From Pseudomonas sp. JUb42 (lineage in GTDB: Bacteria > Pseudomonadota > Gammaproteobacteria > Pseudomonadales > Pseudomonadaceae): a stretch of DNA of 64,000 nt. Positions 24,976-32,745 of this stretch are shown here, piece after piece (the first letter of the stretch is position 1; each line of letters opens with the position of its first letter). The DNA is taken from contig NZ_JANUFD010000002.1 of NCBI RefSeq assembly GCF_024807945.1, positions 372,001 through 436,000 of the forward strand, in the 5' to 3' direction. The notes under the pieces were generated by a model. It made no database searches. It saw nothing but the letters and a program-made list of their open reading frames with translations, and was not told the origin of the DNA. The position numbers and the translations under genes are program-made.

Positions 24976-26259
24976 TTATTCCTTTGGTTCGTCCCCTTCT
25001 ACATACTCAGGAAGCTTAACTTCTTTAAGCCAGGTATCCACTTCTCCGCGAGTGGCATTAGCATTTAACCTCAGCGCTTTTATAACGCTGCCTATACCAC
25101 GACTGTAGGTTATTTGATCATTATCTCCACAAGCGCGGATCACATTTTCGATTTGCTGTTTAGAAAACAAGCTTGCATAGCGTATAACGGCCGAGGCTAG
25201 ATTATTAGCACTAGCAAAACTTCCAGAACCAATATATTCCTCAACCACTTTACTGACAACACCATCATCTTCAATAAACGGAGAATCAATAAGCTCTTGC
25301 TTCGTTGCCTTTTTGATCCGCGATTTTACACTCGCGGCCAAATGAATGTGACCCACTAGACTTGGTATCTGATCAAACCGCTCAGAGGGAAGATCCTCAA
25401 CATACGCAGACATTTTGAGCTGAACATCATCATCGAGCAGCTCCCAACAATCATTGGGTCCGATTAACAATGGTAACACCCGGTGCAACTCCCCTGCTTC
25501 GAGGCTTCTAATTATGTTGGGCAGTTTTTCAGACAAACATTCATCATAACACCCATGATACATGACCTCCACAGCACTTAACGCAGTCAGGCATCGCGAA
25601 ACCTCCTTTGCGCTGCCGTGAGTTTTTAATATTTTTTTTAACAACATCACTAAGAAATTTGTTACGAGGGACTGTCTCGCCTTTAACAATGGGCCATTTT
25701 TCAGAATAATAAGCGCCCTATCCAATTCAATCGGAAAGTATTCAGAATCAACCTCAGAAAGCAATAAACCAAGAGCATATTTCCCTTGAGCCGGAGGATG
25801 CTGCAACAGATGATCTACCGCTGATCTAATATGAACTCGAGCAAGTTCCGCAGAAGGGTTGAATATCTCACTATCAGCCGTGAGTGATGGGTGAGCACAC
25901 CTATTTCGATCCTGCTGAAGTCTGTCTAAATCAACAAATTCTACGTGCGATATGATTTCCAATTTATCTCTGCACTTTGTCAAAAGCTCGCGCTCAAACT
26001 TTAATGAAGAGGCAATATCATTCGCGACCCTAGCTCTTTCAAACTCAATAATTTCCGCTTCTGCCGCCTTATCTCCAGCAAGGGATAATTCTTTAAATTT
26101 ATCAATAACATCAAAAGCAACAGCAATCCAAGTGGAAACAATTGCGGACCTAAACGCTCCTGACTTATAGCACGCGACTGCTTCGCGAATGTAGCTTTTA
26201 GCTTTTTTGTCTCGACATTTAAGTACCAGTTCATCAAGGTCTGCGAGAGGGGATGCCAT
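24976..26259 (-). CDS. HEPN-domain protein, candidate prophage defence gene
   Basis: The 427-residue protein is AT-rich relative to its neighbours. Its helical N-terminal third (YIREAVACYKSGAFRSAIVS; DVIDKFKELS) ends with a HEPN signature DRNRCAHPS: R118-N-x3-H123, the Rx4H catalytic motif of HEPN ribonucleases, with a polar residue after Arg. The remaining 300 residues are helical and not recognised. The SD GGAG sits 6 bases before ATG 26259, favouring it over ATG 26271. It converges with cI and diverges from the early operon, a position often used for lysogen-expressed cargo. No antitoxin-like partner gene is visible beside it. Confidence 0.7.
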   Translation of the reverse strand: MASPLADLDELVLKCRDKKAKSYIREAVACYKSGAFRSAIVSTWIAVAFDVIDKFKELSLAGDKAAEAEIIEFERARVANDIASSLKFERELLTKCRDKLEIISHVEFVDLDRLQQDRNRCAHPSLTADSEIFNPSAELARVHIRSAVDHLLQHPPAQGKYALGLLLSEVDSEYFPIELDRALIILKNGPLLKARQSLVTNFLVMLLKKILKTHGSAKEVSRCLTALSAVEVMYHGCYDECLSEKLPNIIRSLEAGELHRVLPLLIGPNDCWELLDDDVQLKMSAYVEDLPSERFDQIPSLVGHIHLAASVKSRIKKATKQELIDSPFIEDDGVVSKVVEEYIGSGSFASANNLASAVIRYASLFSKQQIENVIRACGDNDQITYSRGIGSVIKALRLNANATRGEVDTWLKEVKLPEYVEGDEPKE

Positions 26260-26360
26260 TTGAAACTCCATTTATTGGCCGAACCAGATACAAAAGCTAT
26301 TACTTCGCCACTATCGTGTCCAGCATGAAATGAAGGGAAATCGAGCCATCGACTATAAAA

Positions 26361-26373
26361 TACCATTTTGGTA
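26361..26373. promoter_or_regulatory. Inverted repeat upstream of the HEPN gene
   Basis: TACCA-TTT-TGGTA is a perfect inverted repeat about 100 bases upstream of the HEPN start and 16 bases from operator O3. It could be a binding site in the divergent promoter region; no regulator is known. Confidence 0.35.
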
Positions 26374-26381
26374 GTTTTTTA

Positions 26382-26409
26382 TTGACTTATTAACCTCAAA
26401 GGTTATCTT
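26382..26409 (+). promoter_or_regulatory. Rightward early promoter with operator O3
   Basis: The -35 TTGACT (26382-26387) and -10 TATCTT (26404-26409) are 16 bp apart. The operator TTAACC-TCAAA-GGTTAT (26390-26406) fills the spacer and runs into the -10. Repressor bound here should shut the operon beginning at 26445, as CI does at lambda pL. Confidence 0.8.
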
Positions 26410-26444
26410 TTGCTATCTCTCCACCACAGAGCGAGGCAAACCCA

Positions 26445-26621
26445 ATGCACACCTCCGCAACCCTGCACATCCACCCGACGTGCCTTCACAACCCGAACCT
26501 GATCAAGCAGCTGCAGCACACCACCCGCAGTTCGGTCATCTTTCGCGACGGCCAACCGATACTTGTTCCAAAGCCATCACGCTGCGCCTCCCCTAGCAAA
26601 AACGGAGGGCAGGCCGCATGA
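26445..26621 (+). CDS. Small hypothetical protein, first gene of the rightward operon
   Basis: A 58-residue protein, MHTSATLHIHPTCLHNPNLI onward, with a basic Pro/Ser-rich C-terminus. It starts 36 bases after the -10 of the repressed promoter, with GAGG upstream, and its TGA overlaps the next ATG (ATGA). Family not recognised. Promoter position and coupling support a real gene. Confidence 0.6.
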   Translation: MHTSATLHIHPTCLHNPNLIKQLQHTTRSSVIFRDGQPILVPKPSRCASPSKNGGQAA

Positions 26622-27211
26622 ATCTCTGGTTTGTCGAAAAGCAGTCCCTCCCGTTATTCAAGGCTCAGGCCAATCTCAATGGCACCTTCAACCACAAGTG
26701 TTTTTCTCTGCAGGCTGCAGAGAAAATCCCTTACCAGCTCACTGTCGAGCGTGCCGCCAACGCGACAACCTTCACCGTCGAGATGCAGGGTCAGCGGCAC
26801 AGCACGACCTTGAAGAAACAGCCCAAACGCATCGAAATGCTGTTGGCGGCTTTTGTCGAAAACGTTGCCAACGGGCGTATAGATCCTTGCGATCAGTCGC
26901 CTCCTACCCTCACCACAAAGCGCAAGCAGGCTGCAGAAAAGGTCCCTGGCGAACACGTGCGCAAACTGCGCACGCTGATCACCAATGGCGGTTTCGGCAG
27001 CCTTGATCTGGGTATGGGTCGACCCATTCTCATAGCGTTGCACCGCACTCGCTCCAGACAGGGCGTCACGGCGATAGTGGGTTCGGGTGAACATCCCATG
27101 CATACCCAGTGCTTCACCGTGTATGGCGTGGACAGCTACGTGTTTGACCTGGTGCTGGAGTCCATCGGGCATCTGATCAGCAGCAATGCTTCTGCAGAGC
27201 ATGCGGCGTAG
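26618..27211 (+). CDS. Hypothetical early phage protein
   Basis: The 197-residue protein is not recognised. The N-terminal half is beta-rich (YQLTVERAANATTFTVEMQG), the middle is basic (TTKRKQAAEKVPGEHVRKLR), and the C-terminal part carries a C-H-Y/Asp-containing segment (PMHTQCFTVYGVDSYVFDLV). There are no membrane segments. It is coupled to the upstream gene and 9 bases from the next. Confidence 0.65.
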   Translation: MNLWFVEKQSLPLFKAQANLNGTFNHKCFSLQAAEKIPYQLTVERAANATTFTVEMQGQRHSTTLKKQPKRIEMLLAAFVENVANGRIDPCDQSPPTLTTKRKQAAEKVPGEHVRKLRTLITNGGFGSLDLGMGRPILIALHRTRSRQGVTAIVGSGEHPMHTQCFTVYGVDSYVFDLVLESIGHLISSNASAEHAA

Positions 27212-27220
27212 GGGGCTCAG

Positions 27221-27505
27221 ATGGATAGATCGCTCGCCCAGACAGCCACTTACCTTGGCCTCGGTCGACAGCAACTGATCACGCAGATGCGTGCCAAGCG
27301 ATTGCTTAATGACCGCAACCTGCCCGCCTACCCCACTCGCGACCGCGCTTACCTGATCGTCAAGGAAGGCCGTTGGTATCACCCGGAACTCGGCCTGCAG
27401 TACAGCCAGTCCACTCGGGTGCGGCAGGCAGGCATGCCCTGGCTCGCCGAACAGCTTGGCATTGATCTGCCGCCACCACCGGCAGACCACCGAGATGTGG
27501 CCTAG
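27221..27505 (+). CDS. KilAC-like phage antirepressor C-terminal domain protein
   Basis: The 94-residue protein resembles the KilA-C/Ant C-terminal domain alone: TYLGLGRQQLITQMRAKRLL, then YLIVKEGRWYHPELGLQYSQ. In antirepressors this domain is joined to an N-terminal partner; here it stands by itself. It may bind DNA or repressor in the switch from lysogeny. Confidence 0.7.
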   Translation: MDRSLAQTATYLGLGRQQLITQMRAKRLLNDRNLPAYPTRDRAYLIVKEGRWYHPELGLQYSQSTRVRQAGMPWLAEQLGIDLPPPPADHRDVA

Positions 27506-27671
27506 GGAATTCGCTCGCCAGATTGTTGCAATGAAGACCCGAGAGCAGCGCAACGCCGCGCTGCTTGAGGTGCCGGAGCATCTGCGCGAACTGGTGAAGC
27601 GCCACTGCCTGAACGCCTGGAACCACCCCGCAAGGAAGAAACGCAAGGAGAGCCAACCCCGTGAGCAATAA
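27495..27671 (+). CDS. Small basic hypothetical protein
   Basis: A 58-residue protein (MWPREFARQIVAMKTREQRN, then EVPEHLRELVKRHCLNAW and a Lys/Arg tail). It overlaps the upstream stop by 11 bases and the downstream GTG start by 11 bases, the compact packing typical of phage operons. Function unknown; its helical, basic character would suit nucleic-acid or protein binding. Confidence 0.6.
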   Translation: MWPREFARQIVAMKTREQRNAALLEVPEHLRELVKRHCLNAWNHPARKKRKESQPREQ

Positions 27672-27987
27672 CAACCAGGCACCACTGCGCCTGCTGCCCG
27701 CCCCGGAGCCGGTCACCATCGAGCTGCTGTATCGCACCTTCGGTGATGTGCTGATCCCCCTGGACAAGCTGCGCGTGCAGTACTTCCGCAACCTCAACGA
27801 GCACTCGTTTATCGCCGAACTCAATAGCGGCCGTATTCAGTTGCCCATCACCACACTGGACACCAGCCGAAAGGCACCCAAATACGTGCACATCCGCCAT
27901 GTCGCCGCGCTGATCGACATTCGCGCCTATCGCGCCGACGAAACCATGGCCCAGCTGCACCCCGAAACCACGGAGCAAGACCACTGA
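27661..27987 (+). CDS. PrtN-family regulator, divergent copy
   Basis: The 108-residue protein (GTG start; SD AAGGAGAG about 8 bases away) aligns along its length with the PrtN-like protein at 30081: both have VLIPL or VIPL, YF..L, a ..L.SG or ..LAG.I motif followed by PIT.L, and VHI or IHI. PrtN-family proteins are small winged-helix activators, first known from pyocin control. This copy is more divergent and likely binds a different site or partner. Confidence 0.72.
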   Translation: MSNNNQAPLRLLPAPEPVTIELLYRTFGDVLIPLDKLRVQYFRNLNEHSFIAELNSGRIQLPITTLDTSRKAPKYVHIRHVAALIDIRAYRADETMAQLHPETTEQDH

Positions 27988-28039
27988 CCGCGAACGCTGC
28001 CACCACCAGCCAAGCGAAGTAAACCCAAGGAGCACACCT

Positions 28040-28447
28040 ATGGAAACGCATCAAATCTACAGCCTTGTTTCTCTGATCCTAGCCAGCGCATTGCTGTACT
28101 GGATCGGCTACCTGTGTGGCCGAAGCGACGGACGAATCCAGGGCCGACATGCTGAACAGGCCGCACACGAGCAAGCCGTTAAGCGACTGAAAGAGGCGCT
28201 GGGTAACGCCCGCCGCCTCAACTGGCGTATGCGGGGACATTGTGAAACCGTCGACGCCCGATCTCGCATGGGCGAGGAAGAGCGCAAGACCTTGCTGCAG
28301 GTCGCGGCCAAGCTGACAGTTGCTGCGGAAACATTCCGCGCTCTGCCAGCCGATCAATCCCAGGTCGACGCCACCATTACCCTGCGCAACAAGACCTTGA
28401 TCATTGCCAGCCTGTTGGCTCCCATTGAAATGGGGGATGCCGCATGA
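28040..28447 (+). CDS. Membrane-anchored hypothetical phage protein
   Basis: The 135-residue protein has one N-terminal membrane helix (residues about 6-26, YSLVSLILASALLYWIGYLC), then a basic, coiled-coil-like segment (EQAVKRLKEALGNARRLNWR) and a helical C-terminus. The SD is AAGGAG. Family not recognised. The TGA overlaps the methyltransferase ATG (ATGA). Confidence 0.62.
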   Translation: METHQIYSLVSLILASALLYWIGYLCGRSDGRIQGRHAEQAAHEQAVKRLKEALGNARRLNWRMRGHCETVDARSRMGEEERKTLLQVAAKLTVAAETFRALPADQSQVDATITLRNKTLIIASLLAPIEMGDAA

Positions 28448-30084
28448 GCCAGGTTCAGTTGAAGCAGATCCGGGCTCATGACGCTTATGGGGTACACGCT
28501 GCACAACAAAGGCCGCGCAGTGCCGCTACCCGGGGTGAACTGCTGCCCCTTACGACCCGCTTGCCCGCGCAGCTTGTTCTGGGAAGCAAAGCCGCTGCCG
28601 CGTTACCTCACAACACCTACCGGACACATCAGCAACTGCCGATGAATTTCGAGGGCCTGCTGATCGATAACTTTGCAGGTGGTGGCGGTGCATCGACCGG
28701 TATCGAAATGGGTCTGGGGCGCCCGGTGGATGTCGCCGTAAACCACGCGATGGACGCCATCGCCATGCACGCCACCAATCACCCACGCACCCGTCATTAC
28801 TGTGAGTCCGTATGGATGATGGACCCGCGTGAAATAGCCAACGGATTACCGGTTGATCTGTGCTGGTTCAGCCCCGACTGCAAGCACTTCAGCAAGGCCA
28901 AGGGCAGCAAGCCTGTGAGCAAACTGATTCGCGGTCTGGCCTGGGTCGCATTGCGCTACGCCGCGACTATCAAACCGAGAGTGATCATGCTGGAGAACGT
29001 CGAGGAGTTTGTGACCTGGGGACCTCTAGGCCAGGACGGCCGGCCGGTGCCCGCACAGAAAGGCCGTACGTTCAGAAGCTTCGTGAACGCGCTGCAGCGA
29101 CAAGGGTACGCCGTGGACTGGGCCGAACTACGTGCCTGTGATTACAGAGCTGCCACCACCCGTAAACGGCTGTTCATGATCAACCGTTGCGATCACATGC
29201 CCATCGTCTGGCCAGCACCCACCCACGGTCATCCCGACAGCGACGCAGTAAAGCAGGGACGACTCAAACCCTGGCGTACTGCAGGTGACATCATCGACTG
29301 GTCGATCCCATTCCGCTCAATCTTCGCACCGCGCAAGAAACCCATTGCCGAGAAAACGCTGCAGCGTATTGCCCGTGGCTTGAAGCGCTACGTGCTCGAG
29401 TCACCGAAACCCTACATCGTCAAACACAAGGCTGTCTTCATCACCGAGCATGCCAATGGCAGCAGCCAGCGCAATATGCCCGCCGACGAGCCCCTGCGCA
29501 CCATCTGCGCCGAGGTAAAAGGCGGCCACTTCGCTCTGGTGACCGCATTCCTCGCCAAACACTACGGCGGCAACTACAGCGGCCCGGGCAGCAGCCTGGA
29601 TAACCCGCCGCCTACCGTCACTACCATCGACCATAACGCCTTGGTGACTGCTCATATCCAGCGAGACTTTGGCAACAGCATCGGCCACTCCGCTAATGAA
29701 CCCTTGCACACCGTGACCGCAGGCGGTGGCGGCAAGGCGGCTCTGGTCCAGGCCTTCCTGATCAAGTACTACGGCCAGATCAGCGGCCAGTCCCTGCACG
29801 ACCCGCTGCACACCATCACCACCCATGACCGCATGGGACTGGTGATGATCAAAGGCGAGCCGTGGCGGATTGCCGATATCGGCATGCGCATGCTTGAGCC
29901 CCATGAGCTGTACGCGGCCCAGGGCTTTCCGGCCGACTACATACATGACCGGTTGGCAGACGGGACCAGGCTCAGCAAGAAGGCACAGGTGCGAATGGTG
30001 GGGAATAGCGTTTGCCCGCCAGTGGCTGCGGCACTCGTAAGGGCGAATATTGCGCAGGATGATGTTGGGGAGGTCGCGGCATGA
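28444..30084 (+). CDS. DNA (cytosine-5) methyltransferase
   Basis: The 546-residue protein has C5-methylase motifs in order: I DNFAGGGGASTGIE (about 75-88), IV with catalytic C146 in FSPDCKHFSKAKG, VI ENVEE (184-188), VIII TRKRLFMI, and X GNSVCPPVAAALV (from 520). The usual Pro before the catalytic Cys is Asp. The target-recognition region (about 350-475) is built from repeated PLxT(I/V)T ... ALV units. No restriction nuclease is adjacent, so it is probably a phage protective or regulatory methylase. The first 66 residues are atypical; an internal ATG before NFEGLL is possible. Confidence 0.9.
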   Translation: MSQVQLKQIRAHDAYGVHAAQQRPRSAATRGELLPLTTRLPAQLVLGSKAAAALPHNTYRTHQQLPMNFEGLLIDNFAGGGGASTGIEMGLGRPVDVAVNHAMDAIAMHATNHPRTRHYCESVWMMDPREIANGLPVDLCWFSPDCKHFSKAKGSKPVSKLIRGLAWVALRYAATIKPRVIMLENVEEFVTWGPLGQDGRPVPAQKGRTFRSFVNALQRQGYAVDWAELRACDYRAATTRKRLFMINRCDHMPIVWPAPTHGHPDSDAVKQGRLKPWRTAGDIIDWSIPFRSIFAPRKKPIAEKTLQRIARGLKRYVLESPKPYIVKHKAVFITEHANGSSQRNMPADEPLRTICAEVKGGHFALVTAFLAKHYGGNYSGPGSSLDNPPPTVTTIDHNALVTAHIQRDFGNSIGHSANEPLHTVTAGGGGKAALVQAFLIKYYGQISGQSLHDPLHTITTHDRMGLVMIKGEPWRIADIGMRMLEPHELYAAQGFPADYIHDRLADGTRLSKKAQVRMVGNSVCPPVAAALVRANIAQDDVGEVAA

Positions 30085-30356
30085 ACACAGCCTTTGTCCT
30101 GATGGCCCAATACAACGGCCAGGCCGTCATCCCGCTTGCCAGCGTCTGCAAAGACTACTTTTCACACCTGACGCCGGAGATGTTCCAGCGCAAGGTGCTG
30201 GCAGGTCAGATCAAGATCCCGATCACCCGTCTGGAACCAAGCCAGAAGAGCGCTAAAGGGATTCACATAACGGACTTGGCTGCATACCTCGACGCTCGGC
30301 GCGAGGATGCAATCAAGGAATGCAACCAGCTCAACGGTATGCGTCGAGCTGGCTGA
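30081..30356 (+). CDS. PrtN-family (pyocin activator-like) protein next to integrase
   Basis: The 91-residue protein is a clear PrtN family member: TAFVLMAQYNGQAVIPL, YFSHLTPE, KVLAGQIKIPITRLE, KGIHITDLAAYLDARR. It is the last gene of the rightward operon; its stop abuts the integrase stop (convergent), and its ATG overlaps the methylase stop. Inference: a small DNA-binding protein beside int in an early operon could be the excisionase (directionality factor). Confidence 0.85.
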   Translation: MNTAFVLMAQYNGQAVIPLASVCKDYFSHLTPEMFQRKVLAGQIKIPITRLEPSQKSAKGIHITDLAAYLDARREDAIKECNQLNGMRRAG

Positions 30357-31481
30357 TCACTTCAGGGTGAGGGCGCCCAGCTTAACGGGCGCCTTCACTA
30401 CTTTATCCAGCCACGACCAATCCGCGTAGATATCGCCATTTCCTCTCAGGTGCGTGTACCGCCGGAGCGAATTCCAGTCACGGTGGCCGGATACACTGGC
30501 CACCCGAGGGATATCCCAATTCATTTCAAACAATCGACTTACCCCTTCATGACGAAGGTCATGGAAGTGCAAATCTTCAATAGCCAGAAATTGGCAGGCC
30601 CGTGTCCAAGAGGTCGACGTTGATTCAGCGCTATAGGGAAAGATCTGCTTGCACTTCTTCGGCATGCTTTTGAGTATCGCCCAAGCTTCCGGCGGCAAAT
30701 GACACCACACGTCATTGCCGATTTTCTGGCCTGGGTTCTTCATATCCCGCACCAGAACACGGCATCCGACTTCATCCAGGTCCGCCCAGCGGATCCGCGT
30801 TATCTCCTCCTGGCGACGGGTAGAGAACAGGGCAAAGGCTGTCATTTTGAGCATATTGATTGAGGTAGGTCGGCGAGACTGGATGCCTTGAAAATGCGTG
30901 AGTAGCCTGTCGAGCTCGTCGAGTGTGGGGCGCCGATCACGTTCGCGGCTGTGCATGTTGTAGCCCATCTTCTTGAGCACCCGCCTGGCGTCGGGCATGG
31001 CGAGGGGATCAATCAGGTATCCCCACGCTGGGCGCGCGATGGCCAAAACCGAGCCAAGATGCGCCAGGTCATTCCCCATTGTCTGGGGCTGGACCTTGCC
31101 GCCCTCCTCACTCATTCGCCATATGGCGTAATCGACCAGGCGCTGACAGGTAATATCCTGGTCGGCCACGCTCCCCAGCTCGGTGCCCTTGATTGCGGTC
31201 AAAGTGGCTCGCTTGGTTCTGCCCAGCGGCCGCACCTTCTCCATTTCAATCAGATACCGATCAATCATTTCCTTGATCGTGGAGCCTTTGCGGTTCGCTC
31301 GCTCGACACCGCCAGGCTGAGCAAGCTCCGCTTCACGTTGTGTAATCCAGCCCTTGGCCGCCTGTTTTCGGGCGAAGGTCTGGCTCTCTTGATAGACTTG
31401 CTGTCCGTCGCGGTGAATTCGAATCTGTGCCGTATAGCTGATCGTTCCATCAGCACGTTTTCTGGGTCTAATCGTTGCCAT
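30357..31481 (-). CDS. Tyrosine integrase (dusA-targeting type)
   Basis: The 374-residue recombinase has an N-terminal arm-binding segment (MATIRPRKRADGTISYTAQI), a core-binding domain (about 65-170) and a catalytic domain with R222 (FSTRRQEE), H307-x-x-R310 (HDLRHEG), H333 (SGHRDW) and nucleophile Y342 (RRYTHL). The ATG at 31481 is preferred over a longer frame from 31526, because the shorter start matches the family. It is transcribed away from dusA. TTGGTACA repeats cover its promoter region. Confidence 0.93.
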   Translation of the reverse strand: MATIRPRKRADGTISYTAQIRIHRDGQQVYQESQTFARKQAAKGWITQREAELAQPGGVERANRKGSTIKEMIDRYLIEMEKVRPLGRTKRATLTAIKGTELGSVADQDITCQRLVDYAIWRMSEEGGKVQPQTMGNDLAHLGSVLAIARPAWGYLIDPLAMPDARRVLKKMGYNMHSRERDRRPTLDELDRLLTHFQGIQSRRPTSINMLKMTAFALFSTRRQEEITRIRWADLDEVGCRVLVRDMKNPGQKIGNDVWCHLPPEAWAILKSMPKKCKQIFPYSAESTSTSWTRACQFLAIEDLHFHDLRHEGVSRLFEMNWDIPRVASVSGHRDWNSLRRYTHLRGNGDIYADWSWLDKVVKAPVKLGALTLK

Positions 31482-31488
31482 TTTGAAA

Positions 31489-31569
31489 TTGGTACACGTC
31501 CGTTGTGGGTTGGTACATTGTACCAACCACCCTCAAAAAACGTCCGAAATCGCCCTAAAAAGTGGTACA
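31489..31569. repeat. Four TGGTACA repeats between integrase and dusA
   Basis: TTGGTACA at 31489-31496 and 31510-31517, its inverse TGTACCAA at 31519-31526 (together a perfect palindrome, TTGGTAC-ATT-GTACCAA, 31510-31526) and GTGGTACA at 31562-31569. Their place at the attachment end suggests integrase arm sites or autoregulation. Confidence 0.7.
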
Positions 31570-31584
31570 AACACGTTGACCAAT

Positions 31585-32595
31585 ATGTTACCAAATATCG
31601 CCTCCAGCCCAGACAGTACAAGGCTTTCAGTGTCTCGACGGTTCTCCGTTGCACCCATGATGGATTGGACGGACCGTCACTGCCGCTTCTTCCTGCGTCT
31701 GCTCTCCAAGCACACCCTGCTCTACACCGAGATGGTCACCACCGGTGCGCTGCTCAATGGCGATAGCGAGCGTTTTCTGCGTTATCACCAGGATGAGCAC
31801 CCGCTGGCGTTGCAGTTGGGTGGCAGTGTGCCGGAGGATTTGGCGGCGTGTGCGCGGATGGCGCAGGATGTCGGGTATGACGAGGTCAACCTGAATGTCG
31901 GTTGCCCCAGCGACCGGGTGCAGAACAATATGATCGGCGCGGTATTGATGGGGCATCCTCAGGTGGTAGCTGATTGTGTCAAGGCCATGCGCGATGCGGT
32001 GTCGATCCCGGTCACGGTCAAGCATCGCATCGGCATCAACGGTCGGGACAGTTATGAGCAGTTGTGCGAGTTCGTCGGCACGGTGCACGAGGCCGGTTGC
32101 ACGAGTTTTACCGTGCATGCGCGGATTGCCATTCTTGAGGGGCTGTCGCCCAAGGAGAATCGCGATATTCCGCCGTTGCGCTACGATGTAGTCGCGCGTC
32201 TGAAGGCGGACTTCCCGGACCTGGAGATCATTCTCAATGGCGGGATCAAGACCCTGGAGCAATGCCACGAGCACTTGAAGGTGTTCGACGGTGTGATGCT
32301 CGGGCGCGAGGCTTATCACAATCCGTATCTGCTGGCCGAGGTCGATCAGCAGCTGTTTGGCAGTTCGGCACCGGTGATTTCCCGGGCCGAGGCGCTGTCG
32401 GCATTGCGGCCCTATATCGCCGAGCATTTGCGCACAGGCGGCGCCATGCATCACATCACCCGTCATGTGCTGGGGTTGGGCACGGGCTTCCCTGGCGCGC
32501 GGCGTTTCCGTCAGTTGCTGTCGGTGGATATCCACAAGACCGACGACCCTCTCGGTCTGTTGGATCAGGCGGCGCAACTGCTCGAAGGCCGGTGA
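31585..32595 (+). CDS. dusA: tRNA-dihydrouridine(20/20a) synthase DusA
   Basis: The 336-residue flavoenzyme reduces uridine at D-loop positions 20/20a of tRNA. The N-terminal FMN barrel starts RRFSVAPMMDWTDRHCRFFL; the catalytic Cys lies in NLNVGCPSDRVQNN, and KHRIG and GGIKT bind FMN and phosphate. The prophage ends in front of it. The start at 31585 gives a normal family length, but part of the 5' end (about 31585-31640) is probably phage-derived, so promoter and first codons may differ from the uninterrupted gene. Confidence 0.92.
   Translation: MLPNIASSPDSTRLSVSRRFSVAPMMDWTDRHCRFFLRLLSKHTLLYTEMVTTGALLNGDSERFLRYHQDEHPLALQLGGSVPEDLAACARMAQDVGYDEVNLNVGCPSDRVQNNMIGAVLMGHPQVVADCVKAMRDAVSIPVTVKHRIGINGRDSYEQLCEFVGTVHEAGCTSFTVHARIAILEGLSPKENRDIPPLRYDVVARLKADFPDLEIILNGGIKTLEQCHEHLKVFDGVMLGREAYHNPYLLAEVDQQLFGSSAPVISRAEALSALRPYIAEHLRTGGAMHHITRHVLGLGTGFPGARRFRQLLSVDIHKTDDPLGLLDQAAQLLEGR
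31640..31690. other. Probable attachment core region in the 5' end of dusA
   Basis: The bases encoding SVAPMMDWTDRHC are the known target of dusA-specific integrases. The exact core cannot be set because the other attachment site is outside the window. Confidence 0.5.
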
Positions 32596-32745
32596 AGGGA
32601 ACAAGTTGCGAGCACGGGGCTCCAACCCTGTCTGCGTTTGCGCAAAAGCGCGCCACGAGAATCAGTTATGCCGTTGTCGGTTTCAGCCTTGAGCGACCGA
32701 TAACGCTGGGGTAATGTCACTCAACCTATAGGACAGAGCACGCTC

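Larger units (their letters stand above)
1..31660. mobile_element. dusA-integrated siphovirus-type prophage (left end outside window)
   Basis: Seen: a contiguous set of phage genes, from a lambda J-like tail gene at the left edge to a tyrosine integrase abutting dusA on the right, with terminase, portal, HK97-fold capsid, tail, immunity and replication genes between. Known: one family of integrases inserts at the 5' end of dusA. Inference: the right attachment site lies at the start of dusA (about 31640-31690) and the left end is beyond position 1. Head, tail and replication genes all appear open, so the element may be intact, but endolysin genes and the rest of gene J are not visible here. 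Confidence 0.95.

Noticed and set aside
26654..27685. 343-codon minus-strand frame opposite the rightward operon
   Set aside because: Conflicts with five overlapping plus-strand genes that show SDs, coupling and family matches.
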